Shown piece by piece: positions 9,177 through 17,766 of a stretch of DNA of 64,000 nucleotides. The stretch is taken from positions 1 through 64,000 of the forward strand of contig JALHRD010000009.1 in NCBI GenBank assembly GCA_022841625.1, written 5' to 3'. Within the stretch, counting starts at the first letter, position 1. Each line of letters starts with the position of its first letter. The position numbers and the translations under genes were made by a program. Origin of the DNA: Xanthobacteraceae bacterium (GTDB lineage: Bacteria > Pseudomonadota > Alphaproteobacteria > Rhizobiales > Xanthobacteraceae). The notes beneath the pieces were generated by a model. It saw only the letters and a list, made by a program, of their open reading frames with translations. It was not told where the DNA came from and did not search any database.

Positions 9177-10496
9177 ATGCACGACATCAAATGGATTCGC
9201 GACAATTCCGAGGCCTTTGATCGCGCTTTGGCGCGGCGCGGCCTGCCGGGCGAAGCGAAGCGGCTTGCCGCCATTGACGAGCGTCGTCGCGCGGCGATTC
9301 AGAAGGCTGAGGCCGCCCTGGCGCGGCGCAACGCCGCCTCGCGTGAGATTGGCGCCGCCAAGAAAGACAAGGACGAAGCGCGCGCGCAGGCCTTGATGGT
9401 CGAGGTCGCGAAGCTCAAGGACGAGATCCCGGCACTGGAGGCCGAGGCCAAAGCGGCTGGCGACGAACTCGACCAGGTCTTGGCCGGAATTCCCAATCTG
9501 CCGCTCGCCGAAGTGCCCGACGGCCGCGACGAGACCGGCAATGTCGAGCACCATAAATTCGGTGCGCGACGCAATTATGCGTTCGCGCCCAAGCAGCATT
9601 TCGAACTGGGTGAAGCGCTCGGCCAGATGGATTTCGAGGTCGCGGCGAAGCTCTCCGGTGCGCGGTTCGTTGTGCTCAAGCGCGGTCTCGCGCGCATGGA
9701 GCGTGCGCTGGGGCAGTTCATGCTCGACCTGCATACGGGCGAGCATGGCTATACCGAAGTAGTGCCACCGATTTTGGTGCGCGACGACGCCATGTTTGGG
9801 ACCGCGCAATTGCCAAAATTCAAAGACGATCAATTCTCGGTTTATGCGGGAATGGCAGGGCAGGGTTTGGCGGATACTGCGAATGCAGTTCCGTTTTGGC
9901 TCATTCCGACTGCCGAGGTCCCGCTGACCAATCTGGTACGGGAGTCGATTGTCGATGAAGCCGAGCTGCCTATGCGGCTGACCGCCTGCACCCCGTGCTT
10001 CCGGGCGGAAGCGGGCGCAGCCGGCCGGGACACCCGCGGCATGATCCGCCAGCACCAGTTCACCAAGGTCGAGCTGGTCTCGATCACTGCGCCCGAGCAG
10101 TCCAAGATTGAGCATGAGCGCATGTTGGCCTGCGCCGAGGAAGTATTGCGCCGACTCGACCTGCATTACCGCGTGGTGACTCTTTGCGCCGGCGACATGG
10201 GTTTTGCCTCGCAGAAGACCTATGACATCGAGGTCTGGTTGCCGGGGCAGAAGGCGTTTCGCGAAATTTCGTCGTGCTCGGTGTGTGGCGATTTCCAGGC
10301 CCGGCGCATGAATGCGCGCTGTCGACCAAAGGGTGGTGCACCGCGCTTTATGCACACCCTTAACGGTTCGGGCGTCGCGGTCGGCCGTGCGCTGATCGCG
10401 GTCATGGAAACCTACCAGCAAGACGGCGGCGCCATTGCCGTTCCCGAGGTGCTGCAAAACTACATGGGTGGCGTCAAAGTGATCGATAAGTCCTAA
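9177..10496 (+). CDS. serS: Seryl-tRNA synthetase
   Basis: This class II synthetase of 439 residues charges tRNA-Ser and selenocysteine tRNA if present. The N-terminal long coiled-coil arm (about 30-100, rich in Ala, Lys and Glu) contacts the tRNA variable arm. Class II motifs are visible: motif 2 with [18 protein letters not shown] near residue 280 and motif 3 near residue 400 ([16 protein letters not shown]). TAEVPLTNL binds the serine pocket. The TAA stop shares its last base with the surE ATG, so the two genes are coupled. Confidence 0.97.
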   Translation: MHDIKWIRDNSEAFDRALARRGLPGEAKRLAAIDERRRAAIQKAEAALARRNAASREIGAAKKDKDEARAQALMVEVAKLKDEIPALEAEAKAAGDELDQVLAGIPNLPLAEVPDGRDETGNVEHHKFGARRNYAFAPKQHFELGEALGQMDFEVAAKLSGARFVVLKRGLARMERALGQFMLDLHTGEHGYTEVVPPILVRDDAMFGTAQLPKFKDDQFSVYAGMAGQGLADTANAVPFWLIPTAEVPLTNLVRESIVDEAELPMRLTACTPCFRAEAGAAGRDTRGMIRQHQFTKVELVSITAPEQSKIEHERMLACAEEVLRRLDLHYRVVTLCAGDMGFASQKTYDIEVWLPGQKAFREISSCSVCGDFQARRMNARCRPKGGAPRFMHTLNGSGVAVGRALIAVMETYQQDGGAIAVPEVLQNYMGGVKVIDKS

Positions 10497-11266
10497 TGCG
10501 CATTCTTGTCACCAATGACGACGGCATCCATTCCGACGGTCTCGATGTCTGCGCCGAGATTGGCAAGGCGCTGTCCGATGATGTCTGGGTGGTGGCGCCC
10601 GAATTCGATCAGTCCGGCGTCTCGCACTCGCTTTCGCTCAACGATCCGTTGCGGCTGCGCGCCATCGGCGAACGACGCTTTGCGGTCAAGGGCACGCCCA
10701 CCGACTGCGTGATCATGGGCTCGATGCATCTGCTCAAGGAGCGCCGGCCCAATCTTGTGCTTTCCGGCGTCAATCGCGGGCGCAACACCGGCGAGGATGT
10801 CATTTATTCCGGCACGGTCGCCGGTGCAGTCGAAGGCACGATCCTGGGAATTCCTTCAGTCGCGCTGTCGCAGTCATACAATTCCCGTTCCGACCAGCCG
10901 CCATATTGGGAAACCGCGATCCGTTTCGGTCCCGATATCATCCGGCGCGTGCTCGGCGCCAAAATGCCGCATAATGTGCTGATCAACATCAACTTCCCGA
11001 ACTGCATGCCGAATGAGGTGCGTGGCATCGCGGTGGCGAGCCAAGGCCGCCACCACCAGGAGCGACTGCGGGTCGATCAGCGCAACGACGGTCGCGGCAA
11101 CGCCTATTATTGGATTGCTTACGTGCCCAATCGGTCGCATCGCGGCGATGAAGGCACCGACGTTGCCGCACTGTCCGAAAATCGGATTGCGGTGACCCCA
11201 CTGCGCCTCGACATGACCGATGGGCCATTCATGGATAAGCTCGCGGAACTGTTTAGTGACGCGTGA
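10496..11266 (+). CDS. surE: 5'/3'-nucleotidase SurE
   Basis: SurE is a metal-dependent survival nucleotidase acting on nucleoside monophosphates. The 256-residue protein opens with the diagnostic metal site [16 protein letters not shown] (Asp8-Asp9) and has SGVNRGRNTGEDVIYSGTVAGA near residue 88, including the Asn metal ligand. It starts one base before the end of serS and is followed by pcm after 21 bases; surE-pcm adjacency is conserved across Proteobacteria, in E. coli continuing into nlpD, as here. Confidence 0.96.
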   Translation: MRILVTNDDGIHSDGLDVCAEIGKALSDDVWVVAPEFDQSGVSHSLSLNDPLRLRAIGERRFAVKGTPTDCVIMGSMHLLKERRPNLVLSGVNRGRNTGEDVIYSGTVAGAVEGTILGIPSVALSQSYNSRSDQPPYWETAIRFGPDIIRRVLGAKMPHNVLININFPNCMPNEVRGIAVASQGRHHQERLRVDQRNDGRGNAYYWIAYVPNRSHRGDEGTDVAALSENRIAVTPLRLDMTDGPFMDKLAELFSDA

Positions 11267-11287
11267 TTTTCAGTCTGGCGCGGAATT

Positions 11288-11980
11288 ATGCGCCGTATTT
11301 GGTCCGCATATGAGGGCTCTTTGACGAAGCAACCGGTCGGCGACGATAGCGTCGGGCGCATGCAGTTTCTGCTGGCGATGCGCCGCCGCGGCATTGGCGA
11401 CGCCAATGTGCTGCGCGCGATCGATGAAGTTCCGCGCGAGCATTTTGTGGGCAATGAGTTTTCCGACGACGCCTATGCCGACCGGGCGTTGCCGATCGCT
11501 TGCGGGCAGACCATCAGCCAACCCTATGTCGTTGCTTATATGACTGAGCAGCTCGATGTCGGGCCAGGCCACAAGGTGCTCGAAATTGGCACCGGATCGG
11601 GATACCAAGCCGCAATTTTGTCCCGGCTCGCGCATGAGGTGATCAGCATTGAGCGCTATCGCACCTTGGCCGAAGCCGCGCGCGGGCGAATTGCAACGCT
11701 TGGTTACCAAAATATTGAGATTCGCCTTGGCGACGGTTTGGCTGGTGCGCCCGACAAGGCGCCGTTCGACCGCATCATTGTGACGGCGGCGGCCGAGACC
11801 ATACCGCCTGCGCTGGTTGAGCAGCTTGCTGACGGTGGCGTCATGTTGCTGCCGCTAGGCCCCCATGGTGGCGTTCAGCGCATTGTGCGGGTCACGAAAT
11901 CCAGCGGGGAGATAACGCAGGAGGAGTTAATCGGCGTGCGCTTCGTGCCATTGCTTCCAGGCCAAGCGCATGAGCTCTAA
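11288..11980 (+). CDS. pcm: Protein-L-isoaspartate O-methyltransferase
   Basis: Pcm methylates isoaspartyl residues in damaged proteins using S-adenosylmethionine. The product of 230 residues has the family-specific TISQPYVVAYMTEQL near residue 76 and the SAM-binding motif I VLEIGTGSGYQAAILS near residue 97; FDRIIVTAAAETIP near residue 160 is motif II. The N terminus is about 20 residues longer than in E. coli; an ATG at 11360 (MQFLLAMRRRGI) is a possible alternative start. It sits between surE and the NlpD-like gene. Confidence 0.94.
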   Translation: MRRIWSAYEGSLTKQPVGDDSVGRMQFLLAMRRRGIGDANVLRAIDEVPREHFVGNEFSDDAYADRALPIACGQTISQPYVVAYMTEQLDVGPGHKVLEIGTGSGYQAAILSRLAHEVISIERYRTLAEAARGRIATLGYQNIEIRLGDGLAGAPDKAPFDRIIVTAAAETIPPALVEQLADGGVMLLPLGPHGGVQRIVRVTKSSGEITQEELIGVRFVPLLPGQAHEL

Positions 11981-12023
11981 GTCCTTCATCGTATTCGGTT
12001 AACCTTGATCGACCGCATTTAAC

Positions 12024-12038
12024 TTAAACTATTGTTTA
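12024..12038. promoter_or_regulatory. Possible CtrA-type box before the NlpD-like gene
   Basis: TTAA at 12024, seven bases, then TTTA at 12035 matches the CtrA consensus TTAA-N7-TTAA with one mismatch. It lies about 57 bases before the ATG of the LysM/LytM gene, among further TTAAC half sites (11999, 12019 and 12050). CtrA control of division and envelope genes is well known in Alphaproteobacteria; the assignment here is by sequence match only. Confidence 0.35.
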
Positions 12039-12094
12039 CCCGCCGGGTGTTAACTCGCCCGCTCGTGTTGTTGTTGCGTACGAGTGGGGACGGC

Positions 12095-13276
12095 ATGTCT
12101 TCCAATGTGGGGTTGGTACGCTCGCGGCCGCTGTCGCGAGTTCTTGCGTTGATGGTGATCGCCGGAGGCGTCGCCGCCTGTAGTTCCGAAGCGGTTCGAT
12201 TCAACAGCAACCCCTATGCGACGCAGCGCAATTCAAATGAAGTAACCGGTTCGGTTCAACCGCGCGTGCCGACCGGCAACGTGCAGACCACGGCGTTGCC
12301 GCCACCGGGCGGAACACAGTATTCCCAGCCATCCGCGAACGATATTTCGGGCGGTGCGCGTGGAATGGCGTCATATAGTCCTGGCCAATCGGCGGCGCCG
12401 GCAACGGTAGCGTCGATGCAGCCGCCGGCTACGCGTCATGCCTTGCCGCCGCCGATCAGTCAGTCAAGCGCGCCCAAGGCATCGTCGATCCACAAATCCT
12501 CGAACATTGCCAAGTCACAGCCGGCGTCCAAAGGCGCGTCGACAAGCGTGCATGTGGCGGCATCGGGCGATACCTTGAGCAAGATTGCGCGCGCCCACAA
12601 CATGTCGGCGATCGAATTGGCGCGCCTCAACAAGCTTCCGCCCCATACCAAGCTGAAAGTCGGCGATCGCGTGAACGTTCCGGCAAGTCTTGCGTCGCGG
12701 CCGGAAGCGTCCAAGACAGCGCAGCCGAAATCGCTCAGCGCGCCGGCGAAGGGCAAATCGGAGGCGAAGGTAGACGCAAAAGATTTGCCGAAGGCGGGGC
12801 CCACGCTGGCGAACCATCAGCCGGTCGAACGCGCCAGCGTTGCATCTTCGGTCGACGATCAGCCCGCGACCAATGCCGTGCGTGCGGGCAATGCGGGTCT
12901 GTCGTTCCGTTGGCCGGCCAAGGGTCGCATCATTGCCGGATTCGGTCCCAAGACCAACGGGCAGGCGAACGACGGCATCAATATCGCGCTGCCGGAAGGC
13001 ACGCCAATCAAGGCCGCGGAAGATGGCGTCGTCGCCTATGCCGGCAATGAACTCAAGGGCTATGGCAATCTGGTGCTGGTGCGCCATGCCGACGGTTTCG
13101 TCACCGCCTATGCGCATGCCAAGGAATTGCTGGTCAAGCGCGGCGATTCAATCAAGCGCGGTCAAGTCATTGCGCGGTCAGGTCAGACCGGCAATGTCGA
13201 TGCCCCACAGCTTCACTTTGAGATCCGCAAGGGGCCGTCGCCGATCGATCCTATGCCACACCTGAGCGGCGGTTGA
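12095..13276 (+). CDS. nlpD: NlpD-like lipoprotein with LysM and degenerate LytM domain
   Basis: Probable outer-membrane lipoprotein that activates an amidase for daughter-cell separation. From the ATG at 12095 it has a basic N terminus, a hydrophobic stretch and a lipobox ending GGVAAC near residue 28. A LysM domain is at about 165-208 (SGDTLSKIARAHNMSAIELARLN), then a Lys/Ala-rich linker, and a LytM/M23 fold at about 280-393. The M23 zinc ligands are missing: the first His-Asp site reads NDGINIA and the HxH motif reads QLHFEI. This matches the non-catalytic NlpD/EnvC type. Location after surE-pcm agrees with NlpD. A start at 12032 is possible but would bury the signal. Confidence 0.85.
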   Translation: MSSNVGLVRSRPLSRVLALMVIAGGVAACSSEAVRFNSNPYATQRNSNEVTGSVQPRVPTGNVQTTALPPPGGTQYSQPSANDISGGARGMASYSPGQSAAPATVASMQPPATRHALPPPISQSSAPKASSIHKSSNIAKSQPASKGASTSVHVAASGDTLSKIARAHNMSAIELARLNKLPPHTKLKVGDRVNVPASLASRPEASKTAQPKSLSAPAKGKSEAKVDAKDLPKAGPTLANHQPVERASVASSVDDQPATNAVRAGNAGLSFRWPAKGRIIAGFGPKTNGQANDGINIALPEGTPIKAAEDGVVAYAGNELKGYGNLVLVRHADGFVTAYAHAKELLVKRGDSIKRGQVIARSGQTGNVDAPQLHFEIRKGPSPIDPMPHLSGG

Positions 13277-13289
13277 TCGGCAGCGACCA

Positions 13290-14210
13290 TTAGCCGTCGG
13301 CCGATAAATGGACGCCAAGGCGCCCCGCCAAATCTTGTACATATTGCCAGGCGACCCGACCGGAACGTGCGCCGCGGGTGGTGGCCCATTCCAGCGCTTC
13401 GCGTTCCAGCGCGTCCGCGGCGTAGCGAATTTGAAAATGGGCGACGTAGCCCGCGACCATCGCTAGATATTCGTCCTGGCTGCACCGATGGAAACCGAGC
13501 CACAGGCCGAAGCGATCGGATAGCGAGACCTTCTCCTCGACAGCCTCGCCGGGATTGATGGCGGTCTGGCGCTCGTTTTCCATCATTTCGCGGGCCATCA
13601 GGTGGCGGCGGTTTGAGGTTGCGTAGAAGACCACATTGTCGGGGCGGCCTTCGATGCCGCCCTCCAGCACAGCCTTGAGCGATTTGTAGGACGTATCCGT
13701 CGCTTCGAAGGAGAGGTCGTCGCAAAACAGAATGAAGCGATAGGGCGCGTTGCGCATCAACGCCATCAAGTTGGGTAGGCTTTCGATGTCCTCGCGGTGA
13801 ATTTCGACCAGTTTCAGCCGTTCGGTTTGGCGGGGCCCGCTGACGGCGGCATGCACGGCCTTCACCAGCGAGGACTTTCCCATGCCACGCGCGCCCCACA
13901 GGAGGGCATTGTTGGCGGGCAGCGCCTTGGCAAATCGTTCGGTGTTTTCGAGCAGCAGATCGCGCACCCGGTCGATGCCTTTGAGCAGCGCCATGTCGAC
14001 CCGATTGACGTGGATAACCGGGGTAAGCCGGAACCCGTCGGGATGCCAGATAAACGCATTGGCCGCGGCAAAGTCCGGGATCGCGGGCTTGGGCGGCGCC
14101 AAGCGTTCGAGCGCGGCGGCGATCCGTTCGATGGCGGCATTTGCCACGGAAGTCGGTCGGGCCGACGATCCCGCCGGCCTTTTTGGGGGCTTGCTCGCGC
14201 GTTTAGCCAT
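13290..14210 (-). CDS. AAA-type ATPase of the DUF815 family
   Basis: Single-domain P-loop ATPase of 306 residues whose biological role is not established. A basic N-terminal tail is followed by the ATPase core with Walker A GARGMGKSSLVKA near residue 109 and Walker B RFILFCDDLSFE near residue 160, then YKSLKAVLEGGIEGRPDNVVFYATSNRRHL-type sensor residues (read in two parts) and SDRFGLWLGFHRCSQDEYL, hallmarks of DUF815. Convergent with the NlpD-like gene, 13 bases apart, and divergent from yajC. Confidence 0.85.
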   Translation of the reverse strand: MAKRASKPPKRPAGSSARPTSVANAAIERIAAALERLAPPKPAIPDFAAANAFIWHPDGFRLTPVIHVNRVDMALLKGIDRVRDLLLENTERFAKALPANNALLWGARGMGKSSLVKAVHAAVSGPRQTERLKLVEIHREDIESLPNLMALMRNAPYRFILFCDDLSFEATDTSYKSLKAVLEGGIEGRPDNVVFYATSNRRHLMAREMMENERQTAINPGEAVEEKVSLSDRFGLWLGFHRCSQDEYLAMVAGYVAHFQIRYAADALEREALEWATTRGARSGRVAWQYVQDLAGRLGVHLSADG

Positions 14211-14422
14211 GGATCAGCCTTGGTTGCATCGCACCCTTAGCGGGCCTGCCAAGGCCTCGCAAGCGCGGGACGGCGAGGGTTGGGACGGACGCTGGGCGGG
14301 TCGAGAGCCTCGTTGCAATTGGGGCTGCGGCCGCTATAGTCCGCGCCGATTTAGGCCCGTAAATCAGCGGTTGGTTGGGCGCGTCGGCGGGCCATTACCA
14401 GAACCTCCAAAGGGGACCATCG

Positions 14423-14758
14423 ATGTTTGTTACGCCGGCATTCGCGCAAACTGGCATGTTCGGCGGCGACAGCCTGCTGGTGACGATGCTCCCCTTCGTC
14501 CTGATTTTTGTGATCATGTATTTCCTGATTCTGCGGCCGCAGCAGAAGCGGGTGAAGGAGCACCAGGAACTGGTCCGGAACTTGCGTCGGGGGGATACCG
14601 TAGTTACCTCCGGGGGCGTGGTCGGCAAGGTGACCAAGGTCGTCGACGACGAGCAGATCGAGGTCGAGATCGCCGACGGGGTCCGTATCCGGCAGATGCG
14701 GCAGATGGTTTCGGGTGTGCGGGCCAAGACCGAGCCCGCCAAGGACGATGCCAAATAG
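14423..14758 (+). CDS. yajC: Preprotein translocase subunit YajC
   Basis: YajC is a small accessory membrane protein of the SecDF complex. From the ATG at 14423 it has 111 residues: a short periplasmic N terminus, one membrane helix (LLVTMLPFVLIFVIMYFLI) followed by the signature LRPQQKRVKEHQELV near residue 39 and the conserved GDTVVTSGGVVGKV near residue 59. A GGGGA Shine-Dalgarno at 14412 supports the start. It precedes secD and secF as usual. Confidence 0.96.
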   Translation: MFVTPAFAQTGMFGGDSLLVTMLPFVLIFVIMYFLILRPQQKRVKEHQELVRNLRRGDTVVTSGGVVGKVTKVVDDEQIEVEIADGVRIRQMRQMVSGVRAKTEPAKDDAK

Positions 14759-14783
14759 GGCGTCGTAACCAAACGGGGCATCT

Positions 14784-16391
14784 ATGCTCTACATCTCGCG
14801 CTGGAAAGCCTTGGCAATTGTGATGACCACGCTGGTCATCTGCATGTTCGGGATTCCAAACCTGTTGTCGTCAAGCACGGTGCAGAGCTGGCCGCGCTGG
14901 GCGCAGAAGCATGTCGTGCTGGGGCTCGACTTGCAGGGCGGGTCGCATCTGTTGCTTGAGGTCGATACCGCCGCGGTGCGCAAGGAAAAGATTGAGCAGT
15001 TGCGCGACGAGGTGCGCAAGGTCCTGCGTGAGGCCAAGGTCGGCCTGGTGCAGGCCGCGTTAGTGCGCGGTGACAGCGTCGAGGTGCGGATCCGCGAAAA
15101 CGATTTGCAGCAAGGCCTGACCAAGCTGCGCGAACTGTCGCAGCCGCTTGGCGGATTGCTGAGCGCCACCGGTCAGCGCACGCTTGAGATCGCCAATGTC
15201 GGTGGCGGATTGGTGCGCCTGAGCATGACCGAGCCGGCGATTCTTGAACGCGTGCGCCAGGCGGTCGAGCAATCGATTCAGATCGTGACGCGCCGCATCG
15301 ACGAACTGGGTACTGTCGAGCCGGTGATTCAGCGGCAGGGCATCGACCGCATTCTGGTGCAGGTGCCCGGCCTGCAAGACCCGCAACGTCTCAAGGACCT
15401 CCTCGGCAAGACCGCCAAACTCGATTTCCGCATGGTCGACCAGACCATGACCGCCGAGCAAGCGCTGGCCACGCGGCCGCCGCCGGAGTCGGAAGTTCTC
15501 TACGGTACGCAGCGCGAGGGCAGAACTCCTTACCTGATTGAAAAGCGCGTTGTGGTTTCCGGCGGCGACCTGGTTGATGCGCAACCATCCTTCGACCAGC
15601 GCACCAACGAGCCGGTCGTGACCATGCGCTTTAATTCGTCCGGTGCGCGCCGTTGGGCGCAGGCAACCACCGAGAATGTCGGCCGGCTGTTTGCGATTAT
15701 TCTCGATAACGAGGTTATTTCAGCGCCGGTTATTCGCGAACCCATTCTTGGCGGTTCTAGCCAAATTTCGGGCAGCTTCACCGTGCAGTCCGCCAACGAC
15801 CTTTCCATCCTGCTGCGCGCCGGCGCGCTGCCGGCGCCATTGACCATCATCGAAGAGCGAATCGTGGGTGCCGGCCTGGGGCAGGATTCGATCCAAAAAG
15901 GCACGCAGGCGTCGTATTTCGGCGCCGCTCTGGTGGCGCTCTATATGCTCGCGGCCTACGGCATATTTGGCGTGTTCGCGGTGATCGCGGTGGCCTTCAA
16001 CGTGGCGATGATCTTCGGCGTGCTGTCGCTGCTCAATGCGACCCTGACGCTGCCCGGCATCATCGGCATCGTGCTTACCATCGGCATTGCGGTGGATTCC
16101 AACGTTCTGATCTATGAACGCATTCGCGAGGAAATCCGCACCGGGCGCAGCGCGATTTCCGCGATCGATGCGGGGTTCACCCGGGCGCTGGCGACCATCC
16201 TGGATTCCAACATAACGACCTTTATCGCCGCGGCGGTGCTGTTTTTCATCGGCACCGGGCCGGTGCGAGGCTTCGCCGTGACCTTCGGCATTGGCATCAT
16301 CACCACCGTATTCACCGCCTTCACGCTGACGCGCTTGATGGTGGCCTATTGGGTACGCTGGTCCCGTCCGCAGCGGCTTGCGGTCACATAA
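14784..16391 (+). CDS. secD: Protein translocase subunit SecD
   Basis: SecD uses the proton gradient to help pull proteins through SecYEG. The 535-residue product has an N-terminal membrane helix, then LGLDLQGGSHLLLEVD near residue 48 (D1), the large periplasmic P1 domain with the head region, and five C-terminal helices containing the RND-like motif (GIVLTIGIAVDSNVLIYERIREE near residue 430, conserved Asp and Arg for proton movement). Length is intermediate between the E. coli and short forms. Twelve bases separate it from secF. Confidence 0.97.
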   Translation: MLYISRWKALAIVMTTLVICMFGIPNLLSSSTVQSWPRWAQKHVVLGLDLQGGSHLLLEVDTAAVRKEKIEQLRDEVRKVLREAKVGLVQAALVRGDSVEVRIRENDLQQGLTKLRELSQPLGGLLSATGQRTLEIANVGGGLVRLSMTEPAILERVRQAVEQSIQIVTRRIDELGTVEPVIQRQGIDRILVQVPGLQDPQRLKDLLGKTAKLDFRMVDQTMTAEQALATRPPPESEVLYGTQREGRTPYLIEKRVVVSGGDLVDAQPSFDQRTNEPVVTMRFNSSGARRWAQATTENVGRLFAIILDNEVISAPVIREPILGGSSQISGSFTVQSANDLSILLRAGALPAPLTIIEERIVGAGLGQDSIQKGTQASYFGAALVALYMLAAYGIFGVFAVIAVAFNVAMIFGVLSLLNATLTLPGIIGIVLTIGIAVDSNVLIYERIREEIRTGRSAISAIDAGFTRALATILDSNITTFIAAAVLFFIGTGPVRGFAVTFGIGIITTVFTAFTLTRLMVAYWVRWSRPQRLAVT

Positions 16392-16403
16392 GGCAAAAAG
16401 ACT

Positions 16404-17381
16404 GTGCGCTTTCACCGTTCGATACCGCTGCTGCGGCTGATCCCCGATGACACGAAGTTTGACTTCATGCGCTTCCGGCGCATCAGCTTTCCGCTGTCGG
16501 CGATCACGTCCATTGCGGCGATTGTGCTCTACTTCACGCTGGGCCTGAATTTCGGCATCGATTTTGTCGGCGGCACCATGCTCGAGGTGCGGTCGAAATC
16601 GGAAGTGGCCGATCTGGCGCGGATGCGCACCACGCTTGGCGGGCTTGGTCTGGGCGAAGTGCAGTTGCAGCAATTCGGGACGCCGCGAGACGTGTTGATC
16701 CGGGTTTCGCAGCAACCGGGCGGTGATGCGGCCCAGCAGGCTGCGGTTGCCAAGATCCAGGCGGCGCTTGGCGATGAGGTCGAGTATCGCCAGACCGCGG
16801 TGGTGGGCCCACGGATTTCGACCGAGCTTTTGGCCTATAGCGCCATCGGCCTGATGACGGCGATCTTTGGCATTCTGGTCTATTTGTGGTTCCGCTTCGA
16901 GTGGCAGTTTGCGCTTGGCGCCATGGTCGCCAACGTTCACGACTTGGTGCTGACGATCGGGTTCATGTCGCTGTTCCAAATCGATTTCGATTTGGCGAGC
17001 ATCGCCGCGCTGTTGACCATTCTGGGCTATTCGCTCAACGACACCGTCGTCATTTACGATCGGATTCGTGAGCTGTTGCGACGTTATAAACGCATGCCGA
17101 TACCGGAACTGCTCAATGCGTCGATCAATTCGACCATGACACGCTCGATCAACACCCACGTTACGGTGACGCTTGCGCTCCTGGCGATGTATGTCTTCGG
17201 CGGCCATGCGATTCACAGCTTCACGGCGACCATGCTGTTCGGCGTCGTGCTGGTTGGCAGCTATACTTCGATCTTTATCGCGGCGCCGCTCCTGATTTAT
17301 TTTGGCGTCGGGTCGTTCCGATCCTCGGCTGCCGAGAATGAGCCGGAGCCAGAGCCGGAGCCAGCCCGCAAACGGGCATGA
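16404..17381 (+). CDS. secF: Protein translocase subunit SecF
   Basis: SecF pairs with SecD in the motor that completes protein export. The 325-residue protein has the N-terminal LNFGIDFVGGTMLEVRS near residue 49, a small periplasmic P4 domain and five further helices; SLNDTVVIYDRIRE near residue 210 is the conserved proton-path motif. The tail ends in an acidic PEPEPEP run and basic residues. It starts with GTG, and its stop overlaps the next ATG (ATGA). Confidence 0.97.
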   Translation: MRFHRSIPLLRLIPDDTKFDFMRFRRISFPLSAITSIAAIVLYFTLGLNFGIDFVGGTMLEVRSKSEVADLARMRTTLGGLGLGEVQLQQFGTPRDVLIRVSQQPGGDAAQQAAVAKIQAALGDEVEYRQTAVVGPRISTELLAYSAIGLMTAIFGILVYLWFRFEWQFALGAMVANVHDLVLTIGFMSLFQIDFDLASIAALLTILGYSLNDTVVIYDRIRELLRRYKRMPIPELLNASINSTMTRSINTHVTVTLALLAMYVFGGHAIHSFTATMLFGVVLVGSYTSIFIAAPLLIYFGVGSFRSSAAENEPEPEPEPARKRA

Positions 17382-17761
17382 GCGTGACTGCCGAGCTGCG
17401 CCATCTGCCATATCCGGCGCCAATCGAGGCCTATGGCCAGGGCGGCTTTCGCTTCGCCGACATGTCGCACCGCGGCTCCTTGCTCTGCCTGCCAGACGGG
17501 ATTTGGCCTTGGCCGGCACGGAGCGCGGTGGACATCACCGAAGAGTCGCTCGCGCCGGTGTTCGCGCAGGCCGAGCAAATTGACTTGTTCCTGCTCGGAG
17601 CTGGGCGCGGCGGTTGGGCCATGCCGCCGGCGCTGCGTGGGCGTTTCAAAGCGTCTGCAATGGCGGTCGAAGTCACCAACACCGGCCACGCGATCTCGAC
17701 TTACAACATCCTGCTGGGTGAGGGACGGCGCGTCGCGGCAGGATTTATCGCGGACGAATAA
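17378..17761 (+). CDS. Mth938-domain protein (NDUFAF3-like)
   Basis: A compact 127-residue protein of the Mth938/DUF498 family. The fold is indicated by YGQGGFRFADMSHRGSLLCLPDG near residue 18 (split here by reading only its two halves), IDLFLLGAGRGG near residue 68 and the closing AISTYNILLGEGRRVAAGFI. Human NDUFAF3, a mitochondrial complex I assembly factor, belongs to this family; alphaproteobacterial relatives often sit after secDF, as here. It overlaps secF by four bases and is five bases from the phytoene-synthase-like gene, suggesting a shared function. The complex I role in bacteria is inference. Confidence 0.85.
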   Translation: MSVTAELRHLPYPAPIEAYGQGGFRFADMSHRGSLLCLPDGIWPWPARSAVDITEESLAPVFAQAEQIDLFLLGAGRGGWAMPPALRGRFKASAMAVEVTNTGHAISTYNILLGEGRRVAAGFIADE

Positions 17762-17766
17762 CCCGC

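Noticed and set aside
8958-10457. Long open frame on the minus strand opposite serS (499 codons)
   Set aside because: It mirrors the conserved serS frame, has no domain or start signal, and such antisense frames are expected in GC-rich DNA.
15720-17519. Long open frame on the minus strand opposite secD and secF (599 codons)
   Set aside because: Arg/His/Gln-rich composition without domains; it is the shadow of secDF.
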